A DNA stretch of 64,000 bases from Tenacibaculum sp. MAR_2009_124 (GTDB taxonomy: Bacteria; Bacteroidota; Bacteroidia; Flavobacteriales; Flavobacteriaceae), in the NCBI RefSeq assembly GCF_900105455.1, contig NZ_FNSF01000001.1:1183001-1247000 (forward strand). The letters are read 5' to 3'. Every line of letters starts with the position of its first letter. The first letter of the stretch is position 1. Of the stretch, positions 43,991-52,974 are shown in pieces. The notes under the pieces are model-generated. The model worked only from the letters and a program-made list of their open reading frames with translations, did not search any database and was not told the origin of the DNA. The translations under genes were made by a program, and so were the position numbers.

Positions 43991-46980
43991 GATAAACTTT
44001 TTTTAGGGCGTGGACGTTGTGCTTTTCTACTATCAGCATATCTAGGATCTTCAATAATCGCTAGGCGCTGCATACTACTTACTTCAATAGTTATACATTC
44101 AAACTCTTCTATCACTTTTCCATATAAACGATAGACTCCTTTTCCCCTGAAAGGATATTTTTTTGCTATAGGAGGAAAATGAACGGAATCTATAAAATAA
44201 CCGTCTCGATCTAAAAAAGTTCCAAAAAACATAGGTTTTCCGTTTGCTGTGTTTGTTTTTTTAGTAGTAACCAAATAGCCTTCAATGGTCACGAATTGAT
44301 TTTTATATAGATGTAAATCATTAGCTTTTAATAAAAAGGAGCTTTTTTCTACTAACAAATCAAAAGGACTACATAATGGATAGCCTAATAGCTCTATTTG
44401 GTCAAAAGCATCTTCTAAAGACGAAGAAAGTAATTCAGGTGTTTTATATGTAATTCGTTTTGATTTAAATAAAGTAGGAAGATCTTCTTCAAAAGTAACT
44501 TTGCTAATTTTCATATGCGCTTCCCATAAAAGCGCTCGTTTATTTCTTTTCGTAAAATCAAACGCTCTTATTTTTATAAGAATAGTTATTTGTTCTATAG
44601 AAATAGAAACGCGATCAATAAAATCGTCCAAACTCTCAAAAAAACCATTCTTCGATCGTTCTTCTAAAATTTTCTTAATCGCTTTACTTTCTAAGGATTG
44701 TAAAAACATAAACCCTATAAATATTTCTTTTCCATAGATAACTGTTTCATGATAACTTTTATTAATGCAAGGAGCTTTAATAATGCCTCCGTGCATTCTG
44801 GCCTCATGTACATACAGTTCCGTGCGATAAAAACCTCCAAAATTATTAATAGTAGCTACCATATACTCTAACGGATAATAAGCCTTTAAAAACAAACTCT
44901 GGTAACTTTCTACAGCATAAGACGCTGAATGCCCTTTCGCAAAAGCATACCCCGCAAAGCTTTCTATTTGTGCCCATATTTCTTGAGTTAATTGTAATGT
45001 TTCTCCTTTGTTTTTACAGTTTAAAAAAAACTGATCTTTTACTTTTAAAAACTCTTCTCTAGATCTGAATTTTCCAGACATTCCTCTACGGAGCATGTCT
45101 GCTTCTCCCAAATCTAAACCTCCGAAATGATGGGCAACTTTGATGACATCTTCCTGATATACCATCACTCCATAAGTTTCAGGCATAATATTTAACATTG
45201 TTGGATGTGCATCTTTTCTCCTTTCTGGGTTTCTAAATCGTAGAATATATTCGCGCATCATTCCCGATTTAGCGACTCCTGGCCTAATAACAGAACTAGC
45301 GGCAACAAGTCCTAAATAATCATCTACGCGTAGTTTTTTTAGCAACATTCGCATTGCTGGCGACTCTACATAAAAACAACCAATAGCTTTTGCATTTCTA
45401 AGTAAATATTTAATTCTTTCATCTTCTTTAAACCGTTGAATATCGTGTATGTCTATCGGTTCTTTATCAGGGTAATTATAACGCACTATCTCAACTGCAT
45501 CTTTAATCTTTCCTAAACCACGTTGACTTAAAATATCGAACTTATAAAGACCTACATCTTCTGCTATTACCATATCAAATTGTGTGGTAGCATAGCCTTT
45601 TGGAGGCATAAATGTGGCAGTATAATAATGAATAGGCTTATCAGAAATTAAAATTCCACCAGCATGAATTCCTAGGTAGTTTGGAAAACCTTCTATATAC
45701 GTACTGTAAATAACTACTAATTGTGATAACTTATCAAGTGTGTTATAGTTGTAATGACCAGATGATAGTATATCTATTTCTGATTTTGGAAGCCCAAATA
45801 CTTTTCCCAACTCTCTAACAGCTGCTTTATATTTAAAGGTATTATACACAGTAAGTAAAGCCGTGTTTTTAAAATTTTCGAATATAAAACGTGTGATATC
45901 ATCTCTATCAGTCCACGAAAAATCAATGTCAAAATCGGGAGGATTCTTTCTGTATAAATTGATAAAACGCTCAAAATATAAATCCAACTCCACAGGGTCA
46001 ACATCTGTAATACGTAATAAATAAGCAATAATACTATTGGCTCCGCTCCCTCTTCCAACATAAAAATAACCTTTAGACCGCGCATATTCTAAAATTTCCC
46101 AATTGATTAAGAAATATGAAACAAACCCTTTTTCTTTAATAATACCTAATTCCTTTTCAATACGATCATATATTTCTTTGGATGGTTTTTCATAGCGATA
46201 AGGAATGCCTTCATAACTCAATTTTTTAAGTAAATCATAATCACTTTCCTCATTTTCGCCAAATACCTTTTGATTTTTAGGAGTTTCTCCTGAAAAATCA
46301 AATTCAATAGCACATTGATCTAGTAAGTGTTGCGTATTCTTAATGATTTGTGGGTACTCGATAAAAGCATTTTTAAGTTCTTTCGTAGTAAGTAAAATAT
46401 CATTTTCTGAAGCCTGTTCTGATACAGGTAGTTTACTTAATAAGGTGTTATTATCTATAGCACGGAGTAACCGATGCGTATTAAATCCTTTTTTATGTTC
46501 AAAAGTAACTGTTTGTAGCACAACAACCTTATCTAAGCTATTTTTCCACTTTGAAAACTTTAACCTATTTAATTCTTCTTTTCGTATACCTATATATTCA
46601 TTGGGTTTTAGCGAGAAATCAATAGTATTTTGAAAAGGATAAATCACAAAGGTATTTTGTAGCTCTTTTGCTTTTTTAGGAATTTCATAAGAGTTTTGAT
46701 GCAGAAAACCAGATAAGTAATCATTAATTTTTTCAAAGCCATTATTATTTTGAGCTAACATGATAAATTGTTGATGGGCACCGTTTCTAAAATCAACTCC
46801 AAGTATTGGTTTTACCTTGTAGTTAGGAGACAATCGAACCATATCTAAATAAGCTGAAGTATTATTAATATCAGTAATTACAAGCTCATTAAACCTTTGC
46901 TTGTCAGCCAATTCCAATAATCTGTTAGGTAAAATGGTTCCGTATCGTAAACTGTAATATGTGTGATTGTTTAAAAACAT
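43987..46980 (-). CDS. Error-prone DNA polymerase III alpha-like protein (DnaE2/ImuC type)
   Basis: 997 residues, shorter than replicative DnaE (about 1150-1400). The PHP domain begins 'MFLNNHTYYSLRYGTILPN' with a degenerate metal site. The palm contains 'VGRGSGANSIIAYLLRITDV' and the catalytic 'PPDFDIDFSW' (about residue 350). 'GVMVYQEDVIKVAHHFGGL' and the HhH/OB region ('FVTIEGYLVTTKKT') follow; no exonuclease insertion is seen. It is co-translated with the Y-family polymerase. The replicative DnaE is expected elsewhere. Its ATG lies 4 bases after a TAATTTTG element (46992-46985). Confidence 0.9.
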   Translation of the reverse strand: MFLNNHTYYSLRYGTILPNRLLELADKQRFNELVITDINNTSAYLDMVRLSPNYKVKPILGVDFRNGAHQQFIMLAQNNNGFEKINDYLSGFLHQNSYEIPKKAKELQNTFVIYPFQNTIDFSLKPNEYIGIRKEELNRLKFSKWKNSLDKVVVLQTVTFEHKKGFNTHRLLRAIDNNTLLSKLPVSEQASENDILLTTKELKNAFIEYPQIIKNTQHLLDQCAIEFDFSGETPKNQKVFGENEESDYDLLKKLSYEGIPYRYEKPSKEIYDRIEKELGIIKEKGFVSYFLINWEILEYARSKGYFYVGRGSGANSIIAYLLRITDVDPVELDLYFERFINLYRKNPPDFDIDFSWTDRDDITRFIFENFKNTALLTVYNTFKYKAAVRELGKVFGLPKSEIDILSSGHYNYNTLDKLSQLVVIYSTYIEGFPNYLGIHAGGILISDKPIHYYTATFMPPKGYATTQFDMVIAEDVGLYKFDILSQRGLGKIKDAVEIVRYNYPDKEPIDIHDIQRFKEDERIKYLLRNAKAIGCFYVESPAMRMLLKKLRVDDYLGLVAASSVIRPGVAKSGMMREYILRFRNPERRKDAHPTMLNIMPETYGVMVYQEDVIKVAHHFGGLDLGEADMLRRGMSGKFRSREEFLKVKDQFFLNCKNKGETLQLTQEIWAQIESFAGYAFAKGHSASYAVESYQSLFLKAYYPLEYMVATINNFGGFYRTELYVHEARMHGGIIKAPCINKSYHETVIYGKEIFIGFMFLQSLESKAIKKILEERSKNGFFESLDDFIDRVSISIEQITILIKIRAFDFTKRNKRALLWEAHMKISKVTFEEDLPTLFKSKRITYKTPELLSSSLEDAFDQIELLGYPLCSPFDLLVEKSSFLLKANDLHLYKNQFVTIEGYLVTTKKTNTANGKPMFFGTFLDRDGYFIDSVHFPPIAKKYPFRGKGVYRLYGKVIEEFECITIEVSSMQRLAIIEDPRYADSRKAQRPRPKKSLS

Positions 46981-46984
46981 TTTT

Positions 46985-46992
46985 CAAAATTA
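46985..46992 (-). promoter_or_regulatory. Promoter -7 element (TAATTTTG) of the polymerase pair
   Basis: TAnnTTTG on the minus strand, 4 bases before the ATG at 46980. The transcript would have almost no 5' leader. It adjoins the left half (CTACAAA at 46994-47000) of the inverted repeat described next. Confidence 0.5.
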
Positions 46993-46993
46993 G

Positions 46994-47028
46994 CTACAAA
47001 AAATAGTTTTCATTGCTTATATTTGTAG
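46994..47028. promoter_or_regulatory. Putative LexA-like operator: CTACAAA...TTTGTAG inverted repeat
   Basis: CTACAAA (46994-47000) and TTTGTAG (47022-47028) form a perfect 7-bp inverted repeat in the only 52 bases between the divergent repressor and polymerase genes. The right half overlaps the -7 element of the repressor gene. It is the natural place for the repressor to shut both directions. I infer the role from position and symmetry. Confidence 0.5.
47018..47025 (+). promoter_or_regulatory. Promoter -7 element (TATATTTG) of the LexA-like gene
   Basis: Exact TAnnTTTG, 7 bases before the ATG at 47033, again giving a nearly leaderless transcript. No TTG lies 17-23 bases upstream. Confidence 0.5.
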
Positions 47029-47032
47029 TATT

Positions 47033-47812
47033 ATGAACCATATTGCAAAAAATATTCGTCATTTACGAAAGTTAAAAGGTTATACTCAAGAGCAATTAGC
47101 CGATGAAGTTGAAATGACTCGCTCTAAAATAGGCTCTTATGAAGAAGGTCGATCGGATCCTCCTATTGATATGCTTGTTCGTTTTTCAGAACACTTTTCT
47201 CTTCCCGTAGATGTACTAATCAAAAATGATTTGACTTATGCTACAGATACTTCTTTTATAGATATCGGAAATCAGCGTGTTCTATTTCCAATTTCAGTAG
47301 ATATTAATAATGAAGATTTAATAGAGGTAGTTCCTGTAAAATCATCTGCAGGATATTTATTAGGATATGATGACCCTGAATACATTGAACAGCTAGAGAA
47401 AATAAAACTTCCATTTTTACCTACAGGAAAGCATAGAGCTTTTCCCATTAAAGGAGATTCTATGTTGCCTATGAAAGATGGTTCGTATGTGGTTGCTAAA
47501 TATCTAAATGATATACGCGATATAAAGAGTGGTACCTCGTATATTATTGTTACTGCAAATGATGGTATGACCTATAAACGAGTATATGACAAAATTGAAG
47601 AAAAAAATGCTCTGTTATTAATTCCAGATAATAAAAACTATCAATCATATCACGTCCCCATAACGGAAGTTTTAGAATTATGGGAATTTACGTGTAGTAT
47701 TAATACGCAAGAGTATGACGAACGTGATTTAAAAATTAGTAGCATTGCTTCTATGCTAAATCAATTGGGTGTGGAATTAAAAGCTTTAGAGAAAATGGTA
47801 AAAGCATCGTAA
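47033..47812 (+). CDS. XRE-family LexA-like repressor with S24 peptidase domain
   Basis: 259 residues. An N-terminal XRE helix-turn-helix ('NIRHLRKLKGYTQEQLADEV') is followed by a linker and an S24 autopeptidase domain: the putative cleavage site Ala-Gly in 'SSAGYLLGYDD', the catalytic Ser in 'IKGDSMLPMKDG' and the Lys in 'MTYKRVYD'. The catalytic set is complete. Such proteins cleave themselves when RecA is activated. It is divergent from the polymerase pair and most likely represses both directions. It replaces a classic LexA here; whether a true LexA exists elsewhere cannot be seen. Confidence 0.9.
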   Translation: MNHIAKNIRHLRKLKGYTQEQLADEVEMTRSKIGSYEEGRSDPPIDMLVRFSEHFSLPVDVLIKNDLTYATDTSFIDIGNQRVLFPISVDINNEDLIEVVPVKSSAGYLLGYDDPEYIEQLEKIKLPFLPTGKHRAFPIKGDSMLPMKDGSYVVAKYLNDIRDIKSGTSYIIVTANDGMTYKRVYDKIEEKNALLLIPDNKNYQSYHVPITEVLELWEFTCSINTQEYDERDLKISSIASMLNQLGVELKALEKMVKAS

Positions 47813-47863
47813 TAATTATGAGTTGTGAATTTTGAATAAAAATGTAAAGAAATAAAACTACAA

Positions 47864-48127
47864 ATGGATTTTCAAAAACCAAATTATTACGTTTATGCTG
47901 TAAAAGGTGGTAGGAAAAAAACCTGCTAAATTTTCTATATAGGAAAGGAATGTGGAATAAGAAAAGAAGACCTTCTGACGGATATTGACAATACACTCAA
48001 AGGAGAATGATGGAAAACAGAAGAACTGTCTAACATAATAACCTTTTTTGGAATATTAATGAGAGAAAATAAAATTTATAAATCTGAAAACGGTAGGTAT
48101 AAAATAATTGACCATAAAATAAACTAA
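47864..48127 (+). pseudogene. Small gene remnant with two in-frame stop codons
   Basis: From ATG 47864 one frame runs for 88 codons to TAA at 48125, interrupted only by TAA at 47927 and TGA at 48008. The residues read like real protein on both sides ('MDFQKPNYYVYAVKGGRKKT', 'IFYIGKECGIRKEDLLTDID', 'WKTEELSNIITFFGILMREN'), with normal flavobacterial codons. I do not know the family. Simple nonsense mutations in a formerly functional small gene are the most likely explanation; stop-codon recoding is unlikely with two different stops. Confidence 0.5.
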
Positions 48128-48187
48128 AAACTTAGCATTAAACACTTATCACTAAAAACTCAACACTCACAATTAAAAAACAGGAGT

Positions 48188-49561
48188 ATGAAATATTCAA
48201 TTGTCGATATAGAAACCAATGGAGGTGATAAAATAACAGAGATTAGTATCCTTGTTTTTGACGGAGAAAAGATTATTGATGAGTTTACTTCATTGGTTAA
48301 TCCTGAAAGTAATATCCCTTCATTTATTACAAATTTAACTGGAATAACACAGCCTATGGTCGCAAATGCCCCTAAGTTTTATGAGGTTGCAAAAAAAGTA
48401 TATGAAATCACTAAGGACACCGTTTTTGTAGCGCACAATGTTAATTTTGATTATGGAATTATAGGTAAAGAATTTAAATCCCTAGGATCTAGTTTTAAAC
48501 GTAAAAAGTTATGTACCGTACGACTTTCAAGAAAGTTATTACCTAACAAAAAATCTTATAGCTTAGGTAATTTATGTGCCTCGGAAGGAATAAAAATTAA
48601 CGATAGGCATAGAGCAAAAGGTGATGCCGATGCTACCGTAATTTTATTTAAGAAACTATTAATTTTAGATGAAGCTCAAGAAGAAAGTGTTATTTCTACA
48701 TTTTTAAATCCACGTTCAAGACAAGCTACGCTCCCTCCACTCCTTTCTAAAACTGTTTTTGACAATCTTTCAGAAAAAACAGGAGTTTATTATTTTAAAA
48801 ATGAAGCTAAAGACATCATTTATGTTGGTAAAGCTAATAATATAAAACAAAGAGTACTTAGCCATTTTTATGATAAAAAGAAAAAAGAAATAACAATGTG
48901 CATGGCTACTGCTGATATTACATATACCGAAACAGGCAGTGAATTATTAGCATTACTATTAGAATCTTCTGAAATCAAGAAGCACTACCCTAAATACAAT
49001 CGAGCCCAAAGAAGAACTGCTGAGAGTATTGGCTTATTTTGCTATGAAGACAGATTAGGAGTAATACACCTTGCTTGGAATAAACTAAAGCTAGCTCCAA
49101 ATCCTATCACTAAGTTTTACACAGTTTCTGAAGCTCGTAGTTTCGTGGAGAAGCTATGTGAAAAGTTTGAACTATGTCCTAAATACTGCCATTTACAAAC
49201 AAATGTAAGCGGTTGTTTCCACTATCAACTAAAAAAATGTAGAGGCGTATGTCGACAAGAAGAAACGATAAAATCTTATAATTCAAGAGTACAACAAGCT
49301 CTTGATTCGATAAAATATAAAGAAGATAACTTTATTATTAAACAACCTGGTTTAAAAGATGATCAATACGGATTTGTACTTGTTTTGAATGGCTTTTATA
49401 AAGGGTTTGGTTATCTAGACACTAAAAAAGAAGCTTCTTTAAACGAATACATGAATAGTATTACCTCATTAAAAGATACCAGAGATGTACAACGGATACT
49501 CAATTCACATTTAAAAAACTATCCAGAAAACCTTATGTTAATCGAAGAATCAACCCTTTAA
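48188..49561 (+). CDS. DEDDh exonuclease fused to GIY-YIG nuclease (Cho/UvrC-like)
   Basis: 457 residues. The N-terminal 170 residues form a DnaQ-like exonuclease with 'SIVDIETNGGDKITEI' (DxE), 'FVAHNVNFDYG' and 'HRAKGDADATVILF' (DEDDh His/Asp). Then comes a GIY-YIG domain ('KTGVYYFKNEAKDIIYVGKA', 'NNIKQRVLSHF') and a UvrC-like tail with four Cys ('LCPKYCHLQTNVSGCFHYQL', 'KCRGVCR') that may bind metal. This fusion is common in Bacteroidota and is thought to work in DNA repair. It lies a few hundred bases from the mutagenesis cassette, which supports that. Confidence 0.9.
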   Translation: MKYSIVDIETNGGDKITEISILVFDGEKIIDEFTSLVNPESNIPSFITNLTGITQPMVANAPKFYEVAKKVYEITKDTVFVAHNVNFDYGIIGKEFKSLGSSFKRKKLCTVRLSRKLLPNKKSYSLGNLCASEGIKINDRHRAKGDADATVILFKKLLILDEAQEESVISTFLNPRSRQATLPPLLSKTVFDNLSEKTGVYYFKNEAKDIIYVGKANNIKQRVLSHFYDKKKKEITMCMATADITYTETGSELLALLLESSEIKKHYPKYNRAQRRTAESIGLFCYEDRLGVIHLAWNKLKLAPNPITKFYTVSEARSFVEKLCEKFELCPKYCHLQTNVSGCFHYQLKKCRGVCRQEETIKSYNSRVQQALDSIKYKEDNFIIKQPGLKDDQYGFVLVLNGFYKGFGYLDTKKEASLNEYMNSITSLKDTRDVQRILNSHLKNYPENLMLIEESTL

Positions 49562-49636
49562 ATTGAGTGGTATAAACTCAAAATTTAACAAGAGTTTATT
49601 TTTACACAAAAAATGTAATTTATTTTCAAGAATAGG

Positions 49637-49644
49637 TATCTTCG
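49637..49644 (+). promoter_or_regulatory. Promoter-like TATCTTCG variant before the EamA gene
   Basis: One base off TAnnTTTG and only 6 bases before the ATG at 49651. The same variant spacing is seen at 54709-54716 before the gene at 54721. Confidence 0.35.
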
Positions 49645-49650
49645 CGCCCC

Positions 49651-50553
49651 ATGTGGATGTACTTAGGTTTATTGGCAGCACTATTTTTAGGTTTACATAA
49701 TTTATGTAAAAAACATGCTGTAAAAGGAAATGAGGTTTTTCCTGTTTTATTAGGAACAATTACTGCTGGGTTTTTATTATTGACTCCTTTGTATATAGGG
49801 TCAAAATACGACCCAGACACATTCAAGGCCATCAACCTCTTTATAAGTGATATTTCTTGGAAAAACCATGGGTTTATCTTTATAAAGTCTTCAATAATGG
49901 CTTCTTCTTGGATATTAGCTTATCAAGCTTTAAAACATTTACCTATTACTATAGTGACACCTATTAGGTCGGCAGGCCCCTTTTTTACGTTTTTAGGAGC
50001 TATTTTAATATACAAAGAACAACCAAATGGTTTTCAATGGGTAGGTTTCTTTTTAATAATACTATCCGTGCTACTATATTCTCGCATAGGAAAAAAAGAA
50101 GGAATTGATTTTAAGTCAAACAAGTGGATCTTTGCTATTATTGGAGCTACTTTTTTAGGAGCATCAAGCGGTTTATACGATAAGTTTTTAATACAAGAGT
50201 TAAACCTTACACCGCAAACCCTACAGTTTTGGTTTTGTTGGTATACTATGATTATCCTTTTTATTATTATAGCCATTATATGGCTTCCTTATAAAGAAAA
50301 GAGACAAGCCTTTACTTTTCAATGGTCAATGCCGGCGGTTGGGGTATTATTGCAAGCAGCCGATTATTTTTATTTTAAAGCATTACAAGATCCCGAAGCT
50401 ATGATTATGCTTTTATCTGCTATAAAAAGAAGTCAAATTGTAATAGCAGTAGTCATTGGAGGAATTATTTTTAAAGAGAAAAATAAAAGAAAAAAATTAA
50501 TACCCTTAGCTGGAATTATTATTGGTGTTTTTCTAATACTGTATTCTGCATAA
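49651..50553 (+). CDS. EamA/DMT-family inner-membrane transporter
   Basis: 300 residues with ten hydrophobic segments in two repeats, each an EamA unit. The first holds 'PITIVTPIRSAGPFFTFLGA' and 'GFFLIILSVLLYSRIG'; the second has 'LLSAIKRSQIVIAVVIGGII' and 'PLAGIIIGVFLILYSA' at the end. It is probably a metabolite or amino-acid exporter; the substrate is not predictable. There is no operon partner. A weak hairpin with TCCTG/CAGGA arms follows its stop. Confidence 0.88.
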   Translation: MWMYLGLLAALFLGLHNLCKKHAVKGNEVFPVLLGTITAGFLLLTPLYIGSKYDPDTFKAINLFISDISWKNHGFIFIKSSIMASSWILAYQALKHLPITIVTPIRSAGPFFTFLGAILIYKEQPNGFQWVGFFLIILSVLLYSRIGKKEGIDFKSNKWIFAIIGATFLGASSGLYDKFLIQELNLTPQTLQFWFCWYTMIILFIIIAIIWLPYKEKRQAFTFQWSMPAVGVLLQAADYFYFKALQDPEAMIMLLSAIKRSQIVIAVVIGGIIFKEKNKRKKLIPLAGIIIGVFLILYSA

Positions 50554-51060
50554 AAAAAAATCCTGCTTATATTAATAAAACAGGAATTTTCAAATAAAGT
50601 TTAATGTTTCTCTTTCTTCATCGTTAGAATTTCTCCCAACAATAAAATAAAATCTAATGATTTATTTCTATGCAATATTATCATTAATTTAATAGTCGTA
50701 CAATCGGTAAAATCCCTATTATATACTTAGGGTTTTTCCCTAGTGTTTGCGCTGAAACCCCTAGAATCTTATAAGAAAAAAGTTAGATTACTTTTAATTT
50801 GGTTTTTAACATATTTATAATGAGATAAATAGATTCATCAACTTGTAAAACATGTTTTTTGAAATTTCGAGGTATTTAACTGAAAAAAGGCTTTTTCAAT
50901 TCTTTCGAATGGAAAAAACCTTTAAATCGCTAATCAAAAAATTAACTTACTACTACACTGTAAACTTACAACTGAATCATTTATATCCCCCTTAAAAAGA
51001 GATAACTGGAAGCAATACATCGTTAGTTGGTTTAATTTTTAAGATAAGTGGTATAAATAA
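50554..51060 (+). other. Gene-free region with dyad, promoter-like site and hairpin (candidate sRNA)
   Basis: No credible open frame. It holds a dyad AGGGTTTTTCCCT at 50729-50741, a loose promoter-like TTAATTTGG near 50795, and a structured hairpin at 50886-50923 (three nested stems, weak T-tract). This order of dyad, promoter, about 115 bases and hairpin is also seen at 53864-54039, so a short non-coding RNA from about 50805 to 50925 is possible. Confidence 0.35.
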
Positions 51061-51089
51061 AAAAGCTCATTAAAATTTAATGAGCTTTT
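51061..51089 (-). terminator. Rho-independent terminator of the FKBP-like lipoprotein gene
   Basis: AAAAGCTCATT pairs with AATGAGCTTTT around an A/T loop, with A-rich and T-rich flanks. It lies 22 bases past the stop at 51111 on the minus strand. Confidence 0.8.
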
Positions 51090-51110
51090 TATATATTTTG
51101 TAAACAATTT

Positions 51111-51977
51111 TTAATCCCTAATATTTCTATTTCTATAATCAGGCAATGTAGGATTATCAGGATCACTAAAATCATTTCTTGGATCTCCATCACCATTCGC
51201 GTCTTCATCTCTTGTAAAAACGGTATCGTTATCATCATCTATATCTAGAAAATCCACTGTTCTATCTTCATCGGTATCATCATTCCATGGTTTACCATCA
51301 CCATCAACATCTTCATAAAAAGAAGGAACATTATCTCTATCGTGATCAGTATCTTTTATAAAATCGTATAGTTCAATATAGTACAACAATATTTTATTTG
51401 GAAGAGTACCTCCGTTTCTATACGATATACCAGAAGGTAAAATGAAAAAACCTTTTCCGCTATTTTCATAAGTTATAGGACCGTTGTTTGTTACATTATT
51501 TCCGTTTTTAAAATGTACCCAAGGATATCTCCACCCAGGAATAACGTTAACTTGATTAAACCATTGAGGGTTAATTAAATCTTGTTCGTTTTCAACTTCT
51601 GTAGAATTCGTTAATGTTCTAAGTCTATAAACTGGTAAAATAGAATCTATTACCGTTGGAAACCCTTTATCTACATTAGGTGTTCCTTCATTTTGAACGA
51701 AAACATAGTATGTATAATCTATATCGAATTCATTTACAGTTTTTGTTAATAACCTACTATCCTCAAATAAAGTAGTCTCACCATTTTCAATTGGCATAAT
51801 AGAGTCTCGCTCTTCATTAAAATAATTGTTCTTTAAAAATTTGACGATTGAGTCACTATCTTTTATGGCCTGAGCTTCATGATCAAAGTCATCAACTGTT
51901 GTATTATTGCTATTACTACATGAATACAAAGTCACTCCAGAAATCAAAATGTATAAGAAATGCTTAAATTTTATCAT
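51111..51977 (-). CDS. FKBP-like lipoprotein with acidic calcium-binding-type C-terminal repeats
   Basis: 288 residues. A lipobox follows the signal ('ILISGVTLYSCSNSNN'). The region with 'YENSGKGFFILPSGISYRNG' and 'KILLYYIELYDFI' matches flavobacterial FKBP-type peptidyl-prolyl isomerase lipoproteins. It is followed by Asp-rich repeats of the thrombospondin-3 kind ('DTDHDRDNVPSFYEDVDGDG', 'FLDIDDDNDTVFTRDEDANG'), which should bind Ca2+. An envelope folding or anchoring role is likely; relatives include gliding-associated lipoproteins. It is single, with its own terminator. Confidence 0.8.
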   Translation of the reverse strand: MIKFKHFLYILISGVTLYSCSNSNNTTVDDFDHEAQAIKDSDSIVKFLKNNYFNEERDSIMPIENGETTLFEDSRLLTKTVNEFDIDYTYYVFVQNEGTPNVDKGFPTVIDSILPVYRLRTLTNSTEVENEQDLINPQWFNQVNVIPGWRYPWVHFKNGNNVTNNGPITYENSGKGFFILPSGISYRNGGTLPNKILLYYIELYDFIKDTDHDRDNVPSFYEDVDGDGKPWNDDTDEDRTVDFLDIDDDNDTVFTRDEDANGDGDPRNDFSDPDNPTLPDYRNRNIRD

Positions 51978-52016
51978 TTAATACTAATAATTTTTATGCG
52001 CAATTTACCATTTTTA

Positions 52017-52024
52017 TACCTTTG
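52017..52024 (+). promoter_or_regulatory. Promoter -7 element (TACCTTTG) for the S4/PRTase genes
   Basis: Exact TAnnTTTG 33 bases before the ATG at 52058. The upstream TTG box is not clear. Confidence 0.45.
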
Positions 52025-52057
52025 TAAAAAATTATTAATAAATTTTAAGATTCTTAT

Positions 52058-52432
52058 ATGAGAATAGACAAATATTTGTGGTGTATTAGGCTGTTTAAGA
52101 CAAGAAGTATTGCTACAGATGCTTGCAAGAAAGGACATGTGAAAATTAATGAGAGTGCCATTAAACCGTCAAGAGAAGTTTATGGTAATGAGGAAATCTT
52201 GGTCAGAAAGAATCAAATTAATTATAAGATCAAGATATTGGATATACCTGCAAATAGAGTTGGAGCGAAGTTAGTAGACTTATATAGAAAAGACTTAACA
52301 CCTAAAGAAGAGTTTGAACGTACCGAGCTGTTAAAATACTCGAAAGACTATTATAGAAAAAAAGGAACAGGAAGGCCCACCAAAAAAGATAGAAGAGATA
52401 TTGATGGATATCACACCGATAATGAAGATTGA
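52058..52432 (+). CDS. S4-domain RNA-binding protein (Hsp15-like)
   Basis: 124 residues. The S4 domain occupies the first 60 ('MRIDKYLWCIRLFKTRSIAT', 'KGHVKINESAIKPSREVYGN'), and a basic tail ('YRKKGTGRPTKKDRRDIDGY') follows. In E. coli the relative Hsp15 frees stalled nascent chains on 50S subunits. It is followed by a PRTase gene after 38 bases on the same strand. Confidence 0.9.
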   Translation: MRIDKYLWCIRLFKTRSIATDACKKGHVKINESAIKPSREVYGNEEILVRKNQINYKIKILDIPANRVGAKLVDLYRKDLTPKEEFERTELLKYSKDYYRKKGTGRPTKKDRRDIDGYHTDNED

Positions 52433-52470
52433 TGGTACTTTATTTTGAATAAAAAAATTTCATAGATCAT

Positions 52471-52974
52471 ATGATTGCACAAAACAATATTATATTAAAC
52501 AACATACAGATTGAGCAAAAAATAAAGAGAATTGCTTATCAAGTGTATGAAACAAATAACACAGAAAAAGAAATTGTAATTGCTGGTATTTCCAAAAATG
52601 GATACATTTTGGCTCAAAAGTTAGCAAAAGTATTCGCTGAAATCTCTCCAACTGAAATTATACTCTGCGAGGTTTTTATCGATAAAAAAAATCCAATAAA
52701 TTCAGTTTCAACTTCAATTGAACAACATGAATATGAAAACAAGGCGCTTGTTTTAGTAGACGATGTTCTTAATTCAGGGACAACGCTTATTTATGCTATA
52801 AAGCACTTTTTAGACGTACCATTAAAAAAGTTTAAAACTGCAGTTTTAGTGGACAGGAATCATAAAAAATACCCAGTTAAAGCAGATTTTAAAGGAATAT
52901 CACTTTCAACTTCTATAAAAGAGCATGTGAATGTTGAGTTTAAAAACGAACAAACAATAGCTTACTTAATTTAA
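52471..52974 (+). CDS. Phosphoribosyltransferase-family protein (PyrR-like)
   Basis: 167 residues of type I PRTase fold. The PRPP loop is 'ALVLVDDVLNSGTTLIYAIK' (about residue 90-110), and the N-terminal hood includes 'ERI'-like 'RIAYQVYETNNTEKEIVIAG'. It resembles PyrR or uracil/hypoxanthine PRTases, but family membership alone does not fix the base. It overlaps the end of the shikimate kinase gene tail-to-tail by 4 bases. Confidence 0.85.
   Translation: MIAQNNIILNNIQIEQKIKRIAYQVYETNNTEKEIVIAGISKNGYILAQKLAKVFAEISPTEIILCEVFIDKKNPINSVSTSIEQHEYENKALVLVDDVLNSGTTLIYAIKHFLDVPLKKFKTAVLVDRNHKKYPVKADFKGISLSTSIKEHVNVEFKNEQTIAYLI

Noticed and set aside
47927..48010. Stop-codon recoding (TGA/TAA read-through) in the 88-codon frame
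   Set aside because: Two different stops and no stem-loop or selenocysteine-type context; simple nonsense mutation is far more likely.
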